DNA of 64,000 nt from contig NZ_CP045096.1 of NCBI RefSeq assembly GCF_009184865.1, forward strand, positions 2,170,001 to 2,234,000. Reading direction: 5' to 3'. The notes under the pieces were generated by a model that was given only the letters and a program-made list of their open reading frames with translations, did not search any database and was not told the DNA's origin. Origin of the DNA: Streptomyces phaeolivaceus (GTDB lineage: Bacteria; Actinomycetota; Actinomycetes; Streptomycetales; Streptomycetaceae). Below, piece after piece: positions 8,590-17,156 of this stretch. The translations under genes were made by a program, and so were the position numbers. Every line of letters begins with the position of its first letter. The stretch's first letter is position 1.

Positions 8590-9336
8590 ATGTACGACGC
8601 CAGCACACGCAAGCGAGCACTCGCACTGGTGGCTCAGGGGCGCAGCCTCAACTCGGTGAGCCGAGAAACCGGCATCTCACGCTCCGCCATCCGTGCCTGG
8701 CAGGAGCGCCTTGAGCCCCTGCCCCGAATGGCGACTCCGGCCCCCGGGCCACCCGCCGATGAACCTGCATACGCCTACCTACTCGGCCTCTATCTCGGCG
8801 ACGGGTGCATCAGCGCCCACCCACGCGGTACTGGCTACTACCTCCGCATCGCGTGCGCCAACGCATGGCCCGGGCTCCTCAAACAGTGTCGCGAAGCGAT
8901 CACGGCGGTACGGCCCGGCATTGGCGTCTACGCTCTCCAGAAAGAGGGCTACACGATGGTGACCAGCTACTACCGACACTGGCCTCTGCTCTTCCCCCAG
9001 CACGGCCCCGGCAAGAAGCATGAACGTCCCATCGCCCTCGCGCCCTGGCAGCAAACCATCGTCGGCACGTATCCCTGGGAGTTCATCCGGGGCCTCATCC
9101 ACTCCGACGGCTGTCGCATCACCAACTGGACGACCCGTGTCGTCGGAGGGGAACGCAAGCGCTACGAATACCCCCGGTACTTCTTCACCAACGTGTCGAG
9201 CGACATCGTCCAGCTCTTCACAACAACGCTTGACCAAGTAGGCGTCGACTGGAAGCTCGCGAACGCACGCAACATCTCCATCGCCCGCAAGGCCTCCGTC
9301 GCCCTCATGGACACCCACGTCGGCCCCAAGTACTGA
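8590..9336 (+). CDS. HTH plus LAGLIDADG homing-endonuclease-like protein
   Basis: A 248-residue protein joining a transposase-type helix-turn-helix (residues 1-42: STRKRALALVAQGRSLNSVS and TGISRSAIRAWQE) to a monomeric two-motif LAGLIDADG domain. Motif 1 is YLLGLYLGDG (residues 63-72, Asp71) and motif 2 FIRGLIHSDG (165-174, Asp173); both acidic metal ligands are present, so nuclease activity is possible. It is not inside an intron or intein: the neighbouring tRNA-Leu is uninterrupted. It could be a free-standing homing endonuclease, or a nuclease fold reused as a DNA-binding regulator as in WhiA. Base composition is slightly less biased than its neighbours. It ends four bases before the convergent pyruvate kinase gene. 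Confidence 0.82.
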   Translation: MYDASTRKRALALVAQGRSLNSVSRETGISRSAIRAWQERLEPLPRMATPAPGPPADEPAYAYLLGLYLGDGCISAHPRGTGYYLRIACANAWPGLLKQCREAITAVRPGIGVYALQKEGYTMVTSYYRHWPLLFPQHGPGKKHERPIALAPWQQTIVGTYPWEFIRGLIHSDGCRITNWTTRVVGGERKRYEYPRYFFTNVSSDIVQLFTTTLDQVGVDWKLANARNISIARKASVALMDTHVGPKY

Positions 9337-9340
9337 CGGC

Positions 9341-10777
9341 CTACCTCGGGCCGTCGTCCTCCCCGATGTGGTGGACGCGCACCATGTTCGTGAAGCCGGC
9401 CACCCCCGGCGGCGACCCCGCCGTGATCACGACCACGTCTCCCTTCTTGCAGCGGCCGTACCTCAGCAGCAGTTCGTCGACCTGGTCGACCATCGCGTCC
9501 GTGGAGTCGACCTCGGGGCCGAGGAAGGTCTCCACGCCCCAGGTGAGGCTGAGTTGGGAGCGGGTCGCCGGGGCGGGGGTGAAGGCGAGGAGGGGGATCG
9601 GGGAGCGGTAGCGGGAGAGTCGGCGGGCCGTGTCGCCGGACTGGCTGAAGGCGACCAGGAATTTCGCGTCGAGGAAGTCGCCGATCTCGGCCGCCGCGCG
9701 GGCCATCGCGCCGCCCTGGGTGCGGGGTTTGTTGTGTTCGGTGAGGGGCGGGAGTCCCTTGGCCAGCATGTCCGACTCCGCCGCGGCCACGATACGGCTC
9801 ATCGTGCGGACCGTCTCCACCGCGTACTTGCCGACGCTGGTCTCGCCGGACAGCATCACCGCGTCCGTGCCGTCGAGGACCGCGTTGGCCACGTCACTGA
9901 CCTCGGCGCGCGTGGGCCGGGAGTTGTGGATCATCGAGTCGAGCATCTGGGTGGCGACGATGACCGGTTTGGCGTTGCGCTTGGCGAGTTTGACGGTGCG
10001 CTTCTGGACCAAGGGGACCTGTTCCAGGGGCATTTCGACGCCCAGGTCGCCGCGCGCGACCATGATGCCGTCGAAGGCGGCGACGATCTCGTCGATGTTC
10101 GCCACCGCCTGCGGCTTCTCGATCTTGGCGATGACCGGGAGCCGGCGGCCCTCCTCGTCCATGATCCGGTGAACGTGCTCGATGTCCCGGGCGGAGCGGA
10201 CGAAGGAGAGCGCGATGATGTCGAAGCCCGTGCGCAGGGCCCAGCGGAGGTCCTCCTCGTCCTTCTCGGACATGGCGGGGACCGATACGGCGACCCCGGG
10301 CAGATTCAGCCCCTTGTGGTCGGAGACCATGCCGCCCTCAACGACCTTCGTGCGGACACGGGGGCCGTCGACCGCCGTGACCTCCAGGGTGACCTTGCCG
10401 TCGTCGACGAGGATCCGCTCACCGGGGCTGACGTCGGCCGCCAGGCCGTCGTACGTCGTGCCGCAGATCTCGCTGTCCCCCTCGACGCCCTCCTCCACGC
10501 TGATGGTGAAGGTGTCGTCGCGTTCAAGGAGTACGGGGCCTTCGGTGAAGCGGCCGAGGCGGATCTTCGGGCCTTGAAGGTCGGCGAGGGTGCCGACGCT
10601 GCGGCCGGTCTCGTCGGCGGCCTTGCGGACGTGCTGGTGGCGCTCGTCGTGTTCGGCGTGGCCGCCGTGGCTGAGGTTGAAGCGGGCGATGTCCATGCCG
10701 GCCTCGACCAGGGCCTTGATCTGGTCGTACGAGTCGGTGGCGGGCCCGAGGGTGCAGACGATCTTTGCTCGGCGCAT
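9341..10777 (-). CDS. pyk: pyruvate kinase
   Basis: Converts phosphoenolpyruvate and ADP to pyruvate and ATP, the last step of glycolysis; cytoplasmic homotetramer. At 478 residues it has normal bacterial length. Visible motifs: KIVCTLGPATDSYDQIKALV and ARFNLSHGGHAEH at the N-terminus, DLQGPKIRLGRF, the B domain, the active-site KIEKPQAVANIDEIV and VARGDLGVE, MLDSMIHNSRPTRAEVSDVA, and the C-terminal regulatory domain (residues about 345-478). Streptomyces carries two pyruvate kinases; by gene order this one matches what I remember as pyk2 (SCO2014). Start ATG 10777 matches the family N-terminus. Confidence 0.95.
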   Translation of the reverse strand: MRRAKIVCTLGPATDSYDQIKALVEAGMDIARFNLSHGGHAEHDERHQHVRKAADETGRSVGTLADLQGPKIRLGRFTEGPVLLERDDTFTISVEEGVEGDSEICGTTYDGLAADVSPGERILVDDGKVTLEVTAVDGPRVRTKVVEGGMVSDHKGLNLPGVAVSVPAMSEKDEEDLRWALRTGFDIIALSFVRSARDIEHVHRIMDEEGRRLPVIAKIEKPQAVANIDEIVAAFDGIMVARGDLGVEMPLEQVPLVQKRTVKLAKRNAKPVIVATQMLDSMIHNSRPTRAEVSDVANAVLDGTDAVMLSGETSVGKYAVETVRTMSRIVAAAESDMLAKGLPPLTEHNKPRTQGGAMARAAAEIGDFLDAKFLVAFSQSGDTARRLSRYRSPIPLLAFTPAPATRSQLSLTWGVETFLGPEVDSTDAMVDQVDELLLRYGRCKKGDVVVITAGSPPGVAGFTNMVRVHHIGEDDGPR

Positions 10778-10952
10778 GGGGCGAGCCTATGGCTTACCCG
10801 CCGGTAGTGATTTGGTGGAGCGTGACTACTCAACGGCCGTTGGGTGAAGGGTAATTGACAAGTGATCACCGAATGGCCGTCAGACCTTGAAGGCGTTCCG
10901 GGGCGGCCCGGGACGGCGCGGAGCGGTGCGGGGCGGTGCGGCCCGGCGTCGG

Positions 10953-11666
10953 TCACAGTCGTGGGGGCAGCATCGTGAAGCGGGCGTTGACCTGTGCGTG
11001 GACGCGCTGGCGCTGGGGTTCGAGGTCGAGGGGCGCGGCGAGGTCGTCGGCCGCGGCGGCCAGGGAGCGCATTCGGCCGCCGGGGGCCGGGGGGCCGACG
11101 GGCTGGGGGGCCTCGGCTCCGATGTCGGCGAGTTCGACGAGTGCGGCGAGGGAGGTGCCGAGGGCTTCGGCGTACTCCCTGGCGCGCTGCACGGCTTCGC
11201 GTACGGCCTGTTGGCGGGCTTGCCGGTGGGCGGGCGAGTCGGGGCGGAGGGACCACCAGGGGCCGTCGACGCGGGTGAGGTCCAGATCGGCGAGACGGGA
11301 GGTGAGTTCGCCGAGTGCGGTGAAGTCGGTGAGTTCCGCGGTGATGTGGACGCGGCCGTGGTAGGCGTGGACCCGCTCCCCCCTGCTCTTCTCCTTGAGT
11401 TCGGGGGTGATGGAGAAGGCGCCGGTCTCCAGCCGTTCGACCGCGTCGCCGTAGCTCTTGACGAGGTCGAGGACGGTGGCGTTGCGGCGGGTGAGGTCGT
11501 CGAGGGCGGCGCGCCGGTCCTTGCCCCGGGCGAGGACGGTGACGCCGATGCGGGCCGTTTCGGGGTCGAACTCCAGGTGGGCTTCGCCGCGGACGGCGAT
11601 GCGGGGCGCGTCGGGGGTGCCGTAGGGGAGGGCGGCGGGCTGGGCTTCCTCGGGGCTGGTGGTCAT
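10953..11666 (-). CDS. SIMPL (DUF541) domain protein
   Basis: A 237-residue protein of the SIMPL/DUF541 family. The family core is recognisable from RIAVRGEAHLEFDPETARIGVTV, followed by a long helical hairpin (RRAALDDLTRRNATVLDLVK) and the repeat-like C-terminal half (AREYAEALGTSLAALVELADI). There is no signal peptide, unlike many Gram-negative members, so it is probably cytoplasmic. Start ATG 11666 is preferred over in-frame GTG 11675. No function is established for the family in actinobacteria. Confidence 0.82.
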   Translation of the reverse strand: MTTSPEEAQPAALPYGTPDAPRIAVRGEAHLEFDPETARIGVTVLARGKDRRAALDDLTRRNATVLDLVKSYGDAVERLETGAFSITPELKEKSRGERVHAYHGRVHITAELTDFTALGELTSRLADLDLTRVDGPWWSLRPDSPAHRQARQQAVREAVQRAREYAEALGTSLAALVELADIGAEAPQPVGPPAPGGRMRSLAAAADDLAAPLDLEPQRQRVHAQVNARFTMLPPRL

Positions 11667-11847
11667 ACGCCCCACTCTGTCACTCGTGTCCGCCGCCCGT
11701 GGCCTGGTCGTGGCACCCGCAGGTCACCAGATCGAAACCTGTGGGGGCTGTTGCGGCGGGGGCGGGACGGGTCAGAATCTACGCGCGTTGTGGCATCCGA
11801 TGTCTACGCGCGTTGAGACCGTCCGTTCCTCCGAGGAGTGCCCAGAG

Positions 11848-13656
11848 ATGCCCCTGAACCGCCGGAAGTTCCTGAAGAAGTCGGCCGTGACCGGTGCGGG
11901 AGTGGCCGTCGCCGGTACGGCGATGGCTCCCGGCGCGCGGGCGGCCACGGCGACGGCCGGCGGGAAGAAGGCCCCGCAGCGGTACCGCTTCACCGTGATG
12001 GGGACGACCGATCTGCACGGCAATGTCTTCAACTGGGACTACTTCACGGACAAGGAGTTCGACGACAAGGCGCACAACGACGTCGGTCTCGCGAAGATCT
12101 CCACGCTGGTCGACCGGATCCGCAAGGAGAAGGGGCGCCGGAACACGCTGCTCATCGACGCCGGTGACACCATCCAGGGCACGCAGTTGTCGTACTACTA
12201 CGCGAAGGTGGACCCGATCACCGCCAAGGGCGGTCCGGTGCACCCGATGGCGCAGGCGATGAACGCGATGGACTACGACGCGGCGGCGCTGGGCAACCAC
12301 GAGTTCAACTACGGCATTCCGGTGCTGCGGAAGTTCCAGGAGCAGTGTCGTTTCCCGCTGCTGGGCGCCAACGCGCTGGACGCGAAGACGCTGCGCCCGG
12401 CGTTCCCGCCGTACAGCATGCACCGGCTGCGTACGAAGCACGGGCGGGATGTGAAGGTGGCGGTGCTGGGGCTCACCAACCCGGGGATCGCGATCTGGGA
12501 CAAGGCGAACGTGCAGGGGAAGATGACGTTCCCGGGGCTGGAGGAGCAGGCGGCGAAGTGGGTGCCGAAGCTGCGGTCGATGGGCGCGGACGTCGTCATC
12601 GTGTCGGCGCACAGCGGGTCGTCGGGGACGTCGTCGTACGGTGATCAGCTGCCGTACATCGAGAACGCGGCGGGGCTCGTGGCCGAGCAGGTTCCCGGGA
12701 TCGACGCGATCCTGGTCGGGCACGCGCACACGGAGATCCCGGAGTACTTCGTCACCAACAAGGAGACCGGGAAGCAGGTCGTGCTGTCGGAGCCGCTGAA
12801 GTGGGGGCAGCGGCTGACGCTGTTCGACTTCGAGCTGGTGTGGGGCAAGGGCCGCTGGACGGTCGAGAAGGTCGCGGCGCAGGTCCTGAACTCCAACACG
12901 GTGGAGGAGGACCCGAAGATCGTGAAGATGCTCGGTGACGAGCACAAGAAGGTTGTCGCGTACGTCAATCAGATCATCGGTACGAACGCGTCCGAGATGA
13001 CGTCGGTGGAGGCGCCCTACAAGGATGTGCCGATCATCGATCTGATCAACCACATCCAGGCCGACACGGTGAAGCAGGCGCTGGCGTCGGGTGAGTACGG
13101 GTCGCTGCCGGTGCTGTCGCAGGCGGCGGCGTTCTCGCGGAGCGCGGTGATCCCGGCGGGGAACGTCACCATCCGGGACGTGGCGGGTCTGTACGTCTTC
13201 GAGAACACGCTGGAGGCGCGTCTGATGACGGGCGCGCAGATGAAGGCGTATCTGGAGTTCTCGGCGAACTACTTCGTGCGGACGGCGGCGGACGCGGCGG
13301 TCGATCCGGCGAAGCTGACGAACGCGAACGGGACGCCGGACTACAACTACGACGCGGTGAGCGGTCTGTCGTACGAGATCGACATCGCGAAGCCGGCGGG
13401 GTCGCGGATCACGAACGTGCTGTTCGAGGGCGCGCCGCTGGCGGACGACCGGAAGTTCGTGTTCGCGGTGAACAACTACCGGGCCAACGGCGGCGGCAAC
13501 TTCCCGCATGTCGCCGCGGCCCCGTTGCTGTGGTCGAACTCGGACGAGATCCGTAACACGATGATCGCGTGGGTGACGGCGAAGGGGTCGATCGACCCGG
13601 CGGCCTTCGCCTCGGTGGACTGGAAGCTGACGCGGAACGGTACGCCGGTCTTCTAG
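11848..13656 (+). CDS. Tat-exported 5'-nucleotidase / 2',3'-cyclic phosphodiesterase
   Basis: Secreted metallophosphoesterase of the UshA/CpdB/YfkN type that removes phosphate from extracellular nucleotides. I chose ATG 11848 (602 residues) because GAGGAG lies 9-14 bases upstream and a clean twin-arginine signal follows (NRRKFLKKSAVTGAG, then Ala-rich cleavage region). Metal-binding motifs: TTDLHGNVFNWDY, IDAGDTIQG, GNHEFNYG, VSAHSG and GHAHTEIPE. The C-terminal nucleotide-binding domain ends with NNYRANGGGNFPHV. Its 3' end overlaps the convergent SGNH remnant by four bases. Confidence 0.92.
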   Translation: MPLNRRKFLKKSAVTGAGVAVAGTAMAPGARAATATAGGKKAPQRYRFTVMGTTDLHGNVFNWDYFTDKEFDDKAHNDVGLAKISTLVDRIRKEKGRRNTLLIDAGDTIQGTQLSYYYAKVDPITAKGGPVHPMAQAMNAMDYDAAALGNHEFNYGIPVLRKFQEQCRFPLLGANALDAKTLRPAFPPYSMHRLRTKHGRDVKVAVLGLTNPGIAIWDKANVQGKMTFPGLEEQAAKWVPKLRSMGADVVIVSAHSGSSGTSSYGDQLPYIENAAGLVAEQVPGIDAILVGHAHTEIPEYFVTNKETGKQVVLSEPLKWGQRLTLFDFELVWGKGRWTVEKVAAQVLNSNTVEEDPKIVKMLGDEHKKVVAYVNQIIGTNASEMTSVEAPYKDVPIIDLINHIQADTVKQALASGEYGSLPVLSQAAAFSRSAVIPAGNVTIRDVAGLYVFENTLEARLMTGAQMKAYLEFSANYFVRTAADAAVDPAKLTNANGTPDYNYDAVSGLSYEIDIAKPAGSRITNVLFEGAPLADDRKFVFAVNNYRANGGGNFPHVAAAPLLWSNSDEIRNTMIAWVTAKGSIDPAAFASVDWKLTRNGTPVF

Positions 13657-13671
13657 GGGAACGGTACGCCG
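13634..13671. repeat. 14-bp direct repeat at the end of the nucleotidase gene
   Basis: GGAACGGTACGCCG occurs at 13634-13647 and again at 13658-13671, 24 bases apart, spanning the nucleotidase stop codon and the tail of the SGNH remnant. It may be a small duplication that extended the remnant's C-terminus. Confidence 0.6.
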
Positions 13672-14180
13672 TTGCTCCGGAGGTCCAGGAGTGACAGGTC
13701 GACGGTGTCGGCGAGGGCTTTCGCGCCGGCGTCGTCGACGTGGAGGCCGTCGCCGCTGTTGTGGTCGTCGCGGATGCGGGTGGGGCGGTCCGGGTCCGCG
13801 ACGGCGGCGGCGATGTCGATGACGGCGTCGAAGGGGTGGTCGGTGCCGAGGAGCCAGGTGTTGACCTCGGCGCGCACGTGCTGGCCCTCCTCGGTGTCGT
13901 AGCCGGGGTAGACCGTGCCGGTGTAGGGGCCGATGGTGGCGCCGATGACGGTGAGTCCGGCGCAGTGGATACGGTCGGCGAGGGCGGTCAGGCCGGTGAC
14001 GAGGTCGGCGGCCGTGGGGAGCTTGGCGGGTTCGGGGAAGGCGATGGCGCCGGGCAGGCCGAGGTCGTTGAGGCCGGTGTGGACGATGACATGGCTGACG
14101 CCGGGGATGTCGAGGACGTCCCGCTCGACCCGGGAGAGCAGAGCGGCGCCGATCTCGTCGGTGAGGAGCCGGGTAGGCAT
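13653..14180 (-). pseudogene. SGNH/GDSL hydrolase, 5'-truncated remnant
   Basis: C-terminal two thirds of a secreted SGNH-fold esterase/lipase. Block III is present (HTGLNDLGLPG, family G-x-N-D) and so is block V with the catalytic Asp/His pair (SGDGLHVDDAGAKALAD). The first part of the family, including the block I GDS motif with the nucleophilic serine and the signal peptide, is missing: the recognisable sequence starts at TRLLTDEIGAALLSRVERDV, immediately after ATG 14180. Upstream the frame stays open but has no similarity. The gene is therefore probably dead, cut where it abuts the siderophore-type gene pair. Confidence 0.7.
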
Positions 14181-14227
14181 TTTCCTTGCAGCCGTCACCA
14201 CTCCTGCCCTGCTTCTTTGCTGTTCGA

Positions 14228-15664
14228 TTACCTTACGTCGGCGAGCGGTGTCAGTCGCAGGGCGGACTTCTCCCTGCGCGCGGCCGGGATCTGCGGCCGG
14301 GGTTCGAGGCCGAAGGTGGTGAAGGCGGTACGGCCGGGCAGCGGGTAGGGCTCCTTGTCGGTGAGGGTGTTGAGGATGGTGGCGCTGCGCCAGGCGGCGA
14401 GGCCCAGGTCGGGGGCGCCGACGCCGTGGGTGTGCAGTTCGGCGTTCTGGACGTAGACATGGCGGCCGGCGGCGGTGACGGACGGGTCGAGGATCATCCG
14501 GAACCGGTCGTCGACGCGGGGCCGTTCGCGGCTGTCGCGCCGCATGTACGGGTCGAGGCCGGCGAGGACGCGGTCGAGGGGGCGTTCGTGGTAGCCGGTG
14601 GCGAGGACGACGGCGTCGGTGGTGAGGCGGGAGCGGGTGCCCTGTTCGCCGTGTTCGAGGTGGAGTTCGACCTTGGTGGTGGCGAGGCGGCCGGCCGTGC
14701 GGACGTGGACGCCGGGGGTGAGGACGGCGTCGGGCCAGCCGCCGTCGAGGGTGCGGCGGTACAGCTCGTCGTGGATGGCGGCGATGGTGTCGGCGCCGAT
14801 GCCCTTGTGGAGCTGCCACTGCGCGGCGACGAGCCGGTCCCGGGTGGGTTCGGCGAGGGCGTGGAAGTAGCGGGTGTAGTCCGGGGTGAAGTGTTCCAGG
14901 CCCAGCTTGGAGTACTCCATGGGCGCGAACGCCTCGGTGCGGCCGAGCCAGTGCAGCCGCTCGCGGCCGGCGGGCCGGTGGCGCAGCAGGTCGAGGAAGA
15001 TCTCGGCCCCCGACTGTCCGGCACCGATGACGGTGACATGCCCGGCGGCCAGGAGGCGGTCGCGCTCGCCGAGGTAGTCGGCGGCGTGGACGACGGGCAC
15101 GCCGGCCGCCTCGACGAGCGGCTTGAGGGGTTCGGGGACGTACGGTTCGGTGCCGACGCCGAGCACGATGTTGCGGGCGTAGGTGCGGCCGAGGACCTCG
15201 GTCTCCCCGTCGCCGTCCAGATGGGTGTGGTCGACCTCGAAGAGGTCCCGTTCGGGGTTCCAGCGCACCGAGTCGACCTGGTGTCCGAATCTCAGTCCCG
15301 GGAGGTTCTCGGCGACCCAGCGGCAGTAGGCGTCGTACTCGGCGCGCTGGATGTGGAACCGCTCGGCGAAGTAGAAGGGGAAGAGCCGGTCGCGGTCCCT
15401 GAGGTAGTTCAGGAACGACCAGGGGCTCTTCGGGTCGGCGAGGGTCACCAGGTCGGCCAGGAACGGGACCTGGACCGTGGCGCCCTCGATGAGGAGCCCG
15501 GGGTGCCAGTCGAAGCCGGGGCGCTGTTCGTAGAAGACGGCGTCGAGTTCGGCGAGGGGGTGGGCGAGGGCGGCGAGGGAGAGGTTGGCGGGGCCGATGC
15601 CGACGCCGACGAGGTCGCGGGGGGCTTCGGGTGCGCGCCGGTCGGGCGCGGGGGGCGTGCTCAT
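14228..15664 (-). CDS. lysine/ornithine N-hydroxylase (siderophore type, DesB-like)
   Basis: Flavin- and NADPH-dependent N-monooxygenase that hydroxylates an amine such as cadaverine, lysine or ornithine, the first committed step to hydroxamate siderophores. Features in order: FAD site GVGIGPANLSLAALA (about residue 20), substrate-region FEQ-like HPGLLIEGATVQVPFLADLV, NADPH site VTVIGAGQSGAEIF, and the C-terminal ATGYHE motif; about 478 residues. Start ATG 15664 overlaps the decarboxylase stop (ATGA), which suggests coupled translation. No acyltransferase or NIS synthetase (DesC/DesD) follows, so the product must be used by enzymes elsewhere. Confidence 0.88.
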   Translation of the reverse strand: MSTPPAPDRRAPEAPRDLVGVGIGPANLSLAALAHPLAELDAVFYEQRPGFDWHPGLLIEGATVQVPFLADLVTLADPKSPWSFLNYLRDRDRLFPFYFAERFHIQRAEYDAYCRWVAENLPGLRFGHQVDSVRWNPERDLFEVDHTHLDGDGETEVLGRTYARNIVLGVGTEPYVPEPLKPLVEAAGVPVVHAADYLGERDRLLAAGHVTVIGAGQSGAEIFLDLLRHRPAGRERLHWLGRTEAFAPMEYSKLGLEHFTPDYTRYFHALAEPTRDRLVAAQWQLHKGIGADTIAAIHDELYRRTLDGGWPDAVLTPGVHVRTAGRLATTKVELHLEHGEQGTRSRLTTDAVVLATGYHERPLDRVLAGLDPYMRRDSRERPRVDDRFRMILDPSVTAAGRHVYVQNAELHTHGVGAPDLGLAAWRSATILNTLTDKEPYPLPGRTAFTTFGLEPRPQIPAARREKSALRLTPLADVR

Positions 15665-17034
15665 CCGGGGGTGTGTCCTTCGGGGAGTGCTGCGAGGTCT
15701 ACGAGCTTCAGCAGGGCGGTGAGATCGGCCGGGCGGGCGTACGGGTTGAGCAGGGTGACCTTGAGCCACAGACGGCCGTCGAGCACGGCGCGGCCTATGA
15801 CGGCCCGGCCGTCGTGGAGGAGTCGGCGGCGTACGGCGGCCACGGTGTCGTCCGGGGCTCCGGCGGGCCGGAAGAGGACCGTGCTGAGGGTGGGCCGGTC
15901 GTGGAGTTCGAAGCCGGGGTGGGCCTCGACGGCGGTCGCGAACTCCTGGGCGAGGGCGCAGACCTGGTCGACGAGACGGCCGAGTCCGCCGCGGCCCAGG
16001 GTGGTGAGGGTGACGGCGATCTTGAGGATGTCGGGCCGCCGGGTGGTCCGCAGGGAACGGCCGAGCAGATCGGGCAGCCCGGCCTCGGTGTCGTCGTCCG
16101 CGTTGAGGTAGTCGGCCCGGTGGCCGAGGACGGCGAGGTCATGGGTGTCGCGTACGGCGAGGAGGCCGGCGGCGACCGGCTGCCAGCCGAGTTTGTGCAG
16201 GTCCAGGGTGATGGTGTGGGCGCGGGCGAGGCCGTCCAGGCGGGCCCGGTGCCGGTCGCTGAAGAGGAGTCCTCCGCCGTAGGCCGCGTCGATGTGGAGG
16301 CGGGCGCCGTGCGCCGCGCACAGGTCGGCGATCTCGGGCAGGGGGTCGATGAGCCCGGCGTCGGTGGTGCCGGCGGTGGCGGCGACCATGAGGGGCCCTT
16401 GGAGCTGGGTGAGGGCGTCGTCCAGGGCGGCGGGGTCCAGGACGCCTGCCGGGGTCGGGACGGCGACGGGGTCGGGCAGGCCGAGGAGCCAGGCGGCGCG
16501 GGGCAGGGAGTGGTGGGCGTTGGCCCCGTGGACGAGCCTTACCCCTGGGTGTGCCTCGCGGGCCAGCAGGACGGCGAGGTGGTTGGACTCGGTGCCCCCG
16601 GTGGTGACCAGCGCGTCGGCGGCACCGGCCGCCTCCGCCAGCGCCCGGGTCACCAGCGCTTCGAGCGCGGAGGCCGCCGGGGCCTGGTCCCAGGAGTCGA
16701 GCGACGGGTTCAGCACGGAGACGGCGAGGTCGGCGGCGGCTGCCACGGCCAGGGGCGGGGTGTGCAGATGGGCCGCGCACAGGGGGTCGGCCGGGTCGGC
16801 GGTGCCCGCCGCGAGGGCCCGGACCAGCCGCCGCAGCGCCTCCGGGTCGCCCTCGGCGGGCAGCGGCTCCCCGAGCGCGTCCCGCACCCTCGCCGCGACC
16901 GCCTCCGGGCCACCGGCCGGGAGGGGCCCGCCCCGCGCCTCGGCCCCCTCCCGCAACGCGTCGAGCACGATGTCGAGCAACGGCCGGAGCGCGGCGGGAC
17001 CTTGGGGTCCCGAGGCGAGAGGCGGGGCGGTCAT
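15661..17034 (-). CDS. PLP-dependent decarboxylase (DesA-like, lysine/diaminobutyrate type)
   Basis: Group II pyridoxal-phosphate amino-acid decarboxylase, 457 residues, close to siderophore DesA enzymes that turn lysine into cadaverine. Motifs: VTTGGTESNHLAVLLAR for phosphate binding, HIDAAYGGG with the PLP Asp, and DLHKLGWQP carrying the PLP-binding Lys. An N-terminal helical extension of about 80 residues precedes the catalytic core. It is the upstream partner of the N-hydroxylase. I looked for an iron-box palindrome in 17035-17156 and saw none, so iron control is unproven. Lysine versus other substrates cannot be decided from motifs. Confidence 0.87.
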   Translation of the reverse strand: MTAPPLASGPQGPAALRPLLDIVLDALREGAEARGGPLPAGGPEAVAARVRDALGEPLPAEGDPEALRRLVRALAAGTADPADPLCAAHLHTPPLAVAAAADLAVSVLNPSLDSWDQAPAASALEALVTRALAEAAGAADALVTTGGTESNHLAVLLAREAHPGVRLVHGANAHHSLPRAAWLLGLPDPVAVPTPAGVLDPAALDDALTQLQGPLMVAATAGTTDAGLIDPLPEIADLCAAHGARLHIDAAYGGGLLFSDRHRARLDGLARAHTITLDLHKLGWQPVAAGLLAVRDTHDLAVLGHRADYLNADDDTEAGLPDLLGRSLRTTRRPDILKIAVTLTTLGRGGLGRLVDQVCALAQEFATAVEAHPGFELHDRPTLSTVLFRPAGAPDDTVAAVRRRLLHDGRAVIGRAVLDGRLWLKVTLLNPYARPADLTALLKLVDLAALPEGHTPG

Positions 17035-17156
17035 GGATTCCTCCGAGCACGGGGAATCCCATCTTGTACGCCGATCGGGTGCCGGACCCGAAAAGGCCGT
17101 TGATTACAACCGAAAGAGGGTACGGGGGAACGCCCGCAACGACAGCGCGCCCCGGT

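Noticed and set aside
8426..9336. Integrated element with attachment site at tRNA-Leu
   Set aside because: The tRNA is complete, no integrase, excisionase or repeated tRNA 3' end is visible, and core genes resume within 1 kb.
10831..10842. Palindrome CAACGGCCGTTG upstream of pyk as a regulator site
   Set aside because: Single 12-bp GC-rich palindrome with no known match or second copy; insufficient evidence.
14228..17034. Full desferrioxamine cluster with DmdR1/IdeR iron box
   Set aside because: Only desA- and desB-like genes are present and no TTAGGTTAG-type palindrome is seen in 17035-17156.
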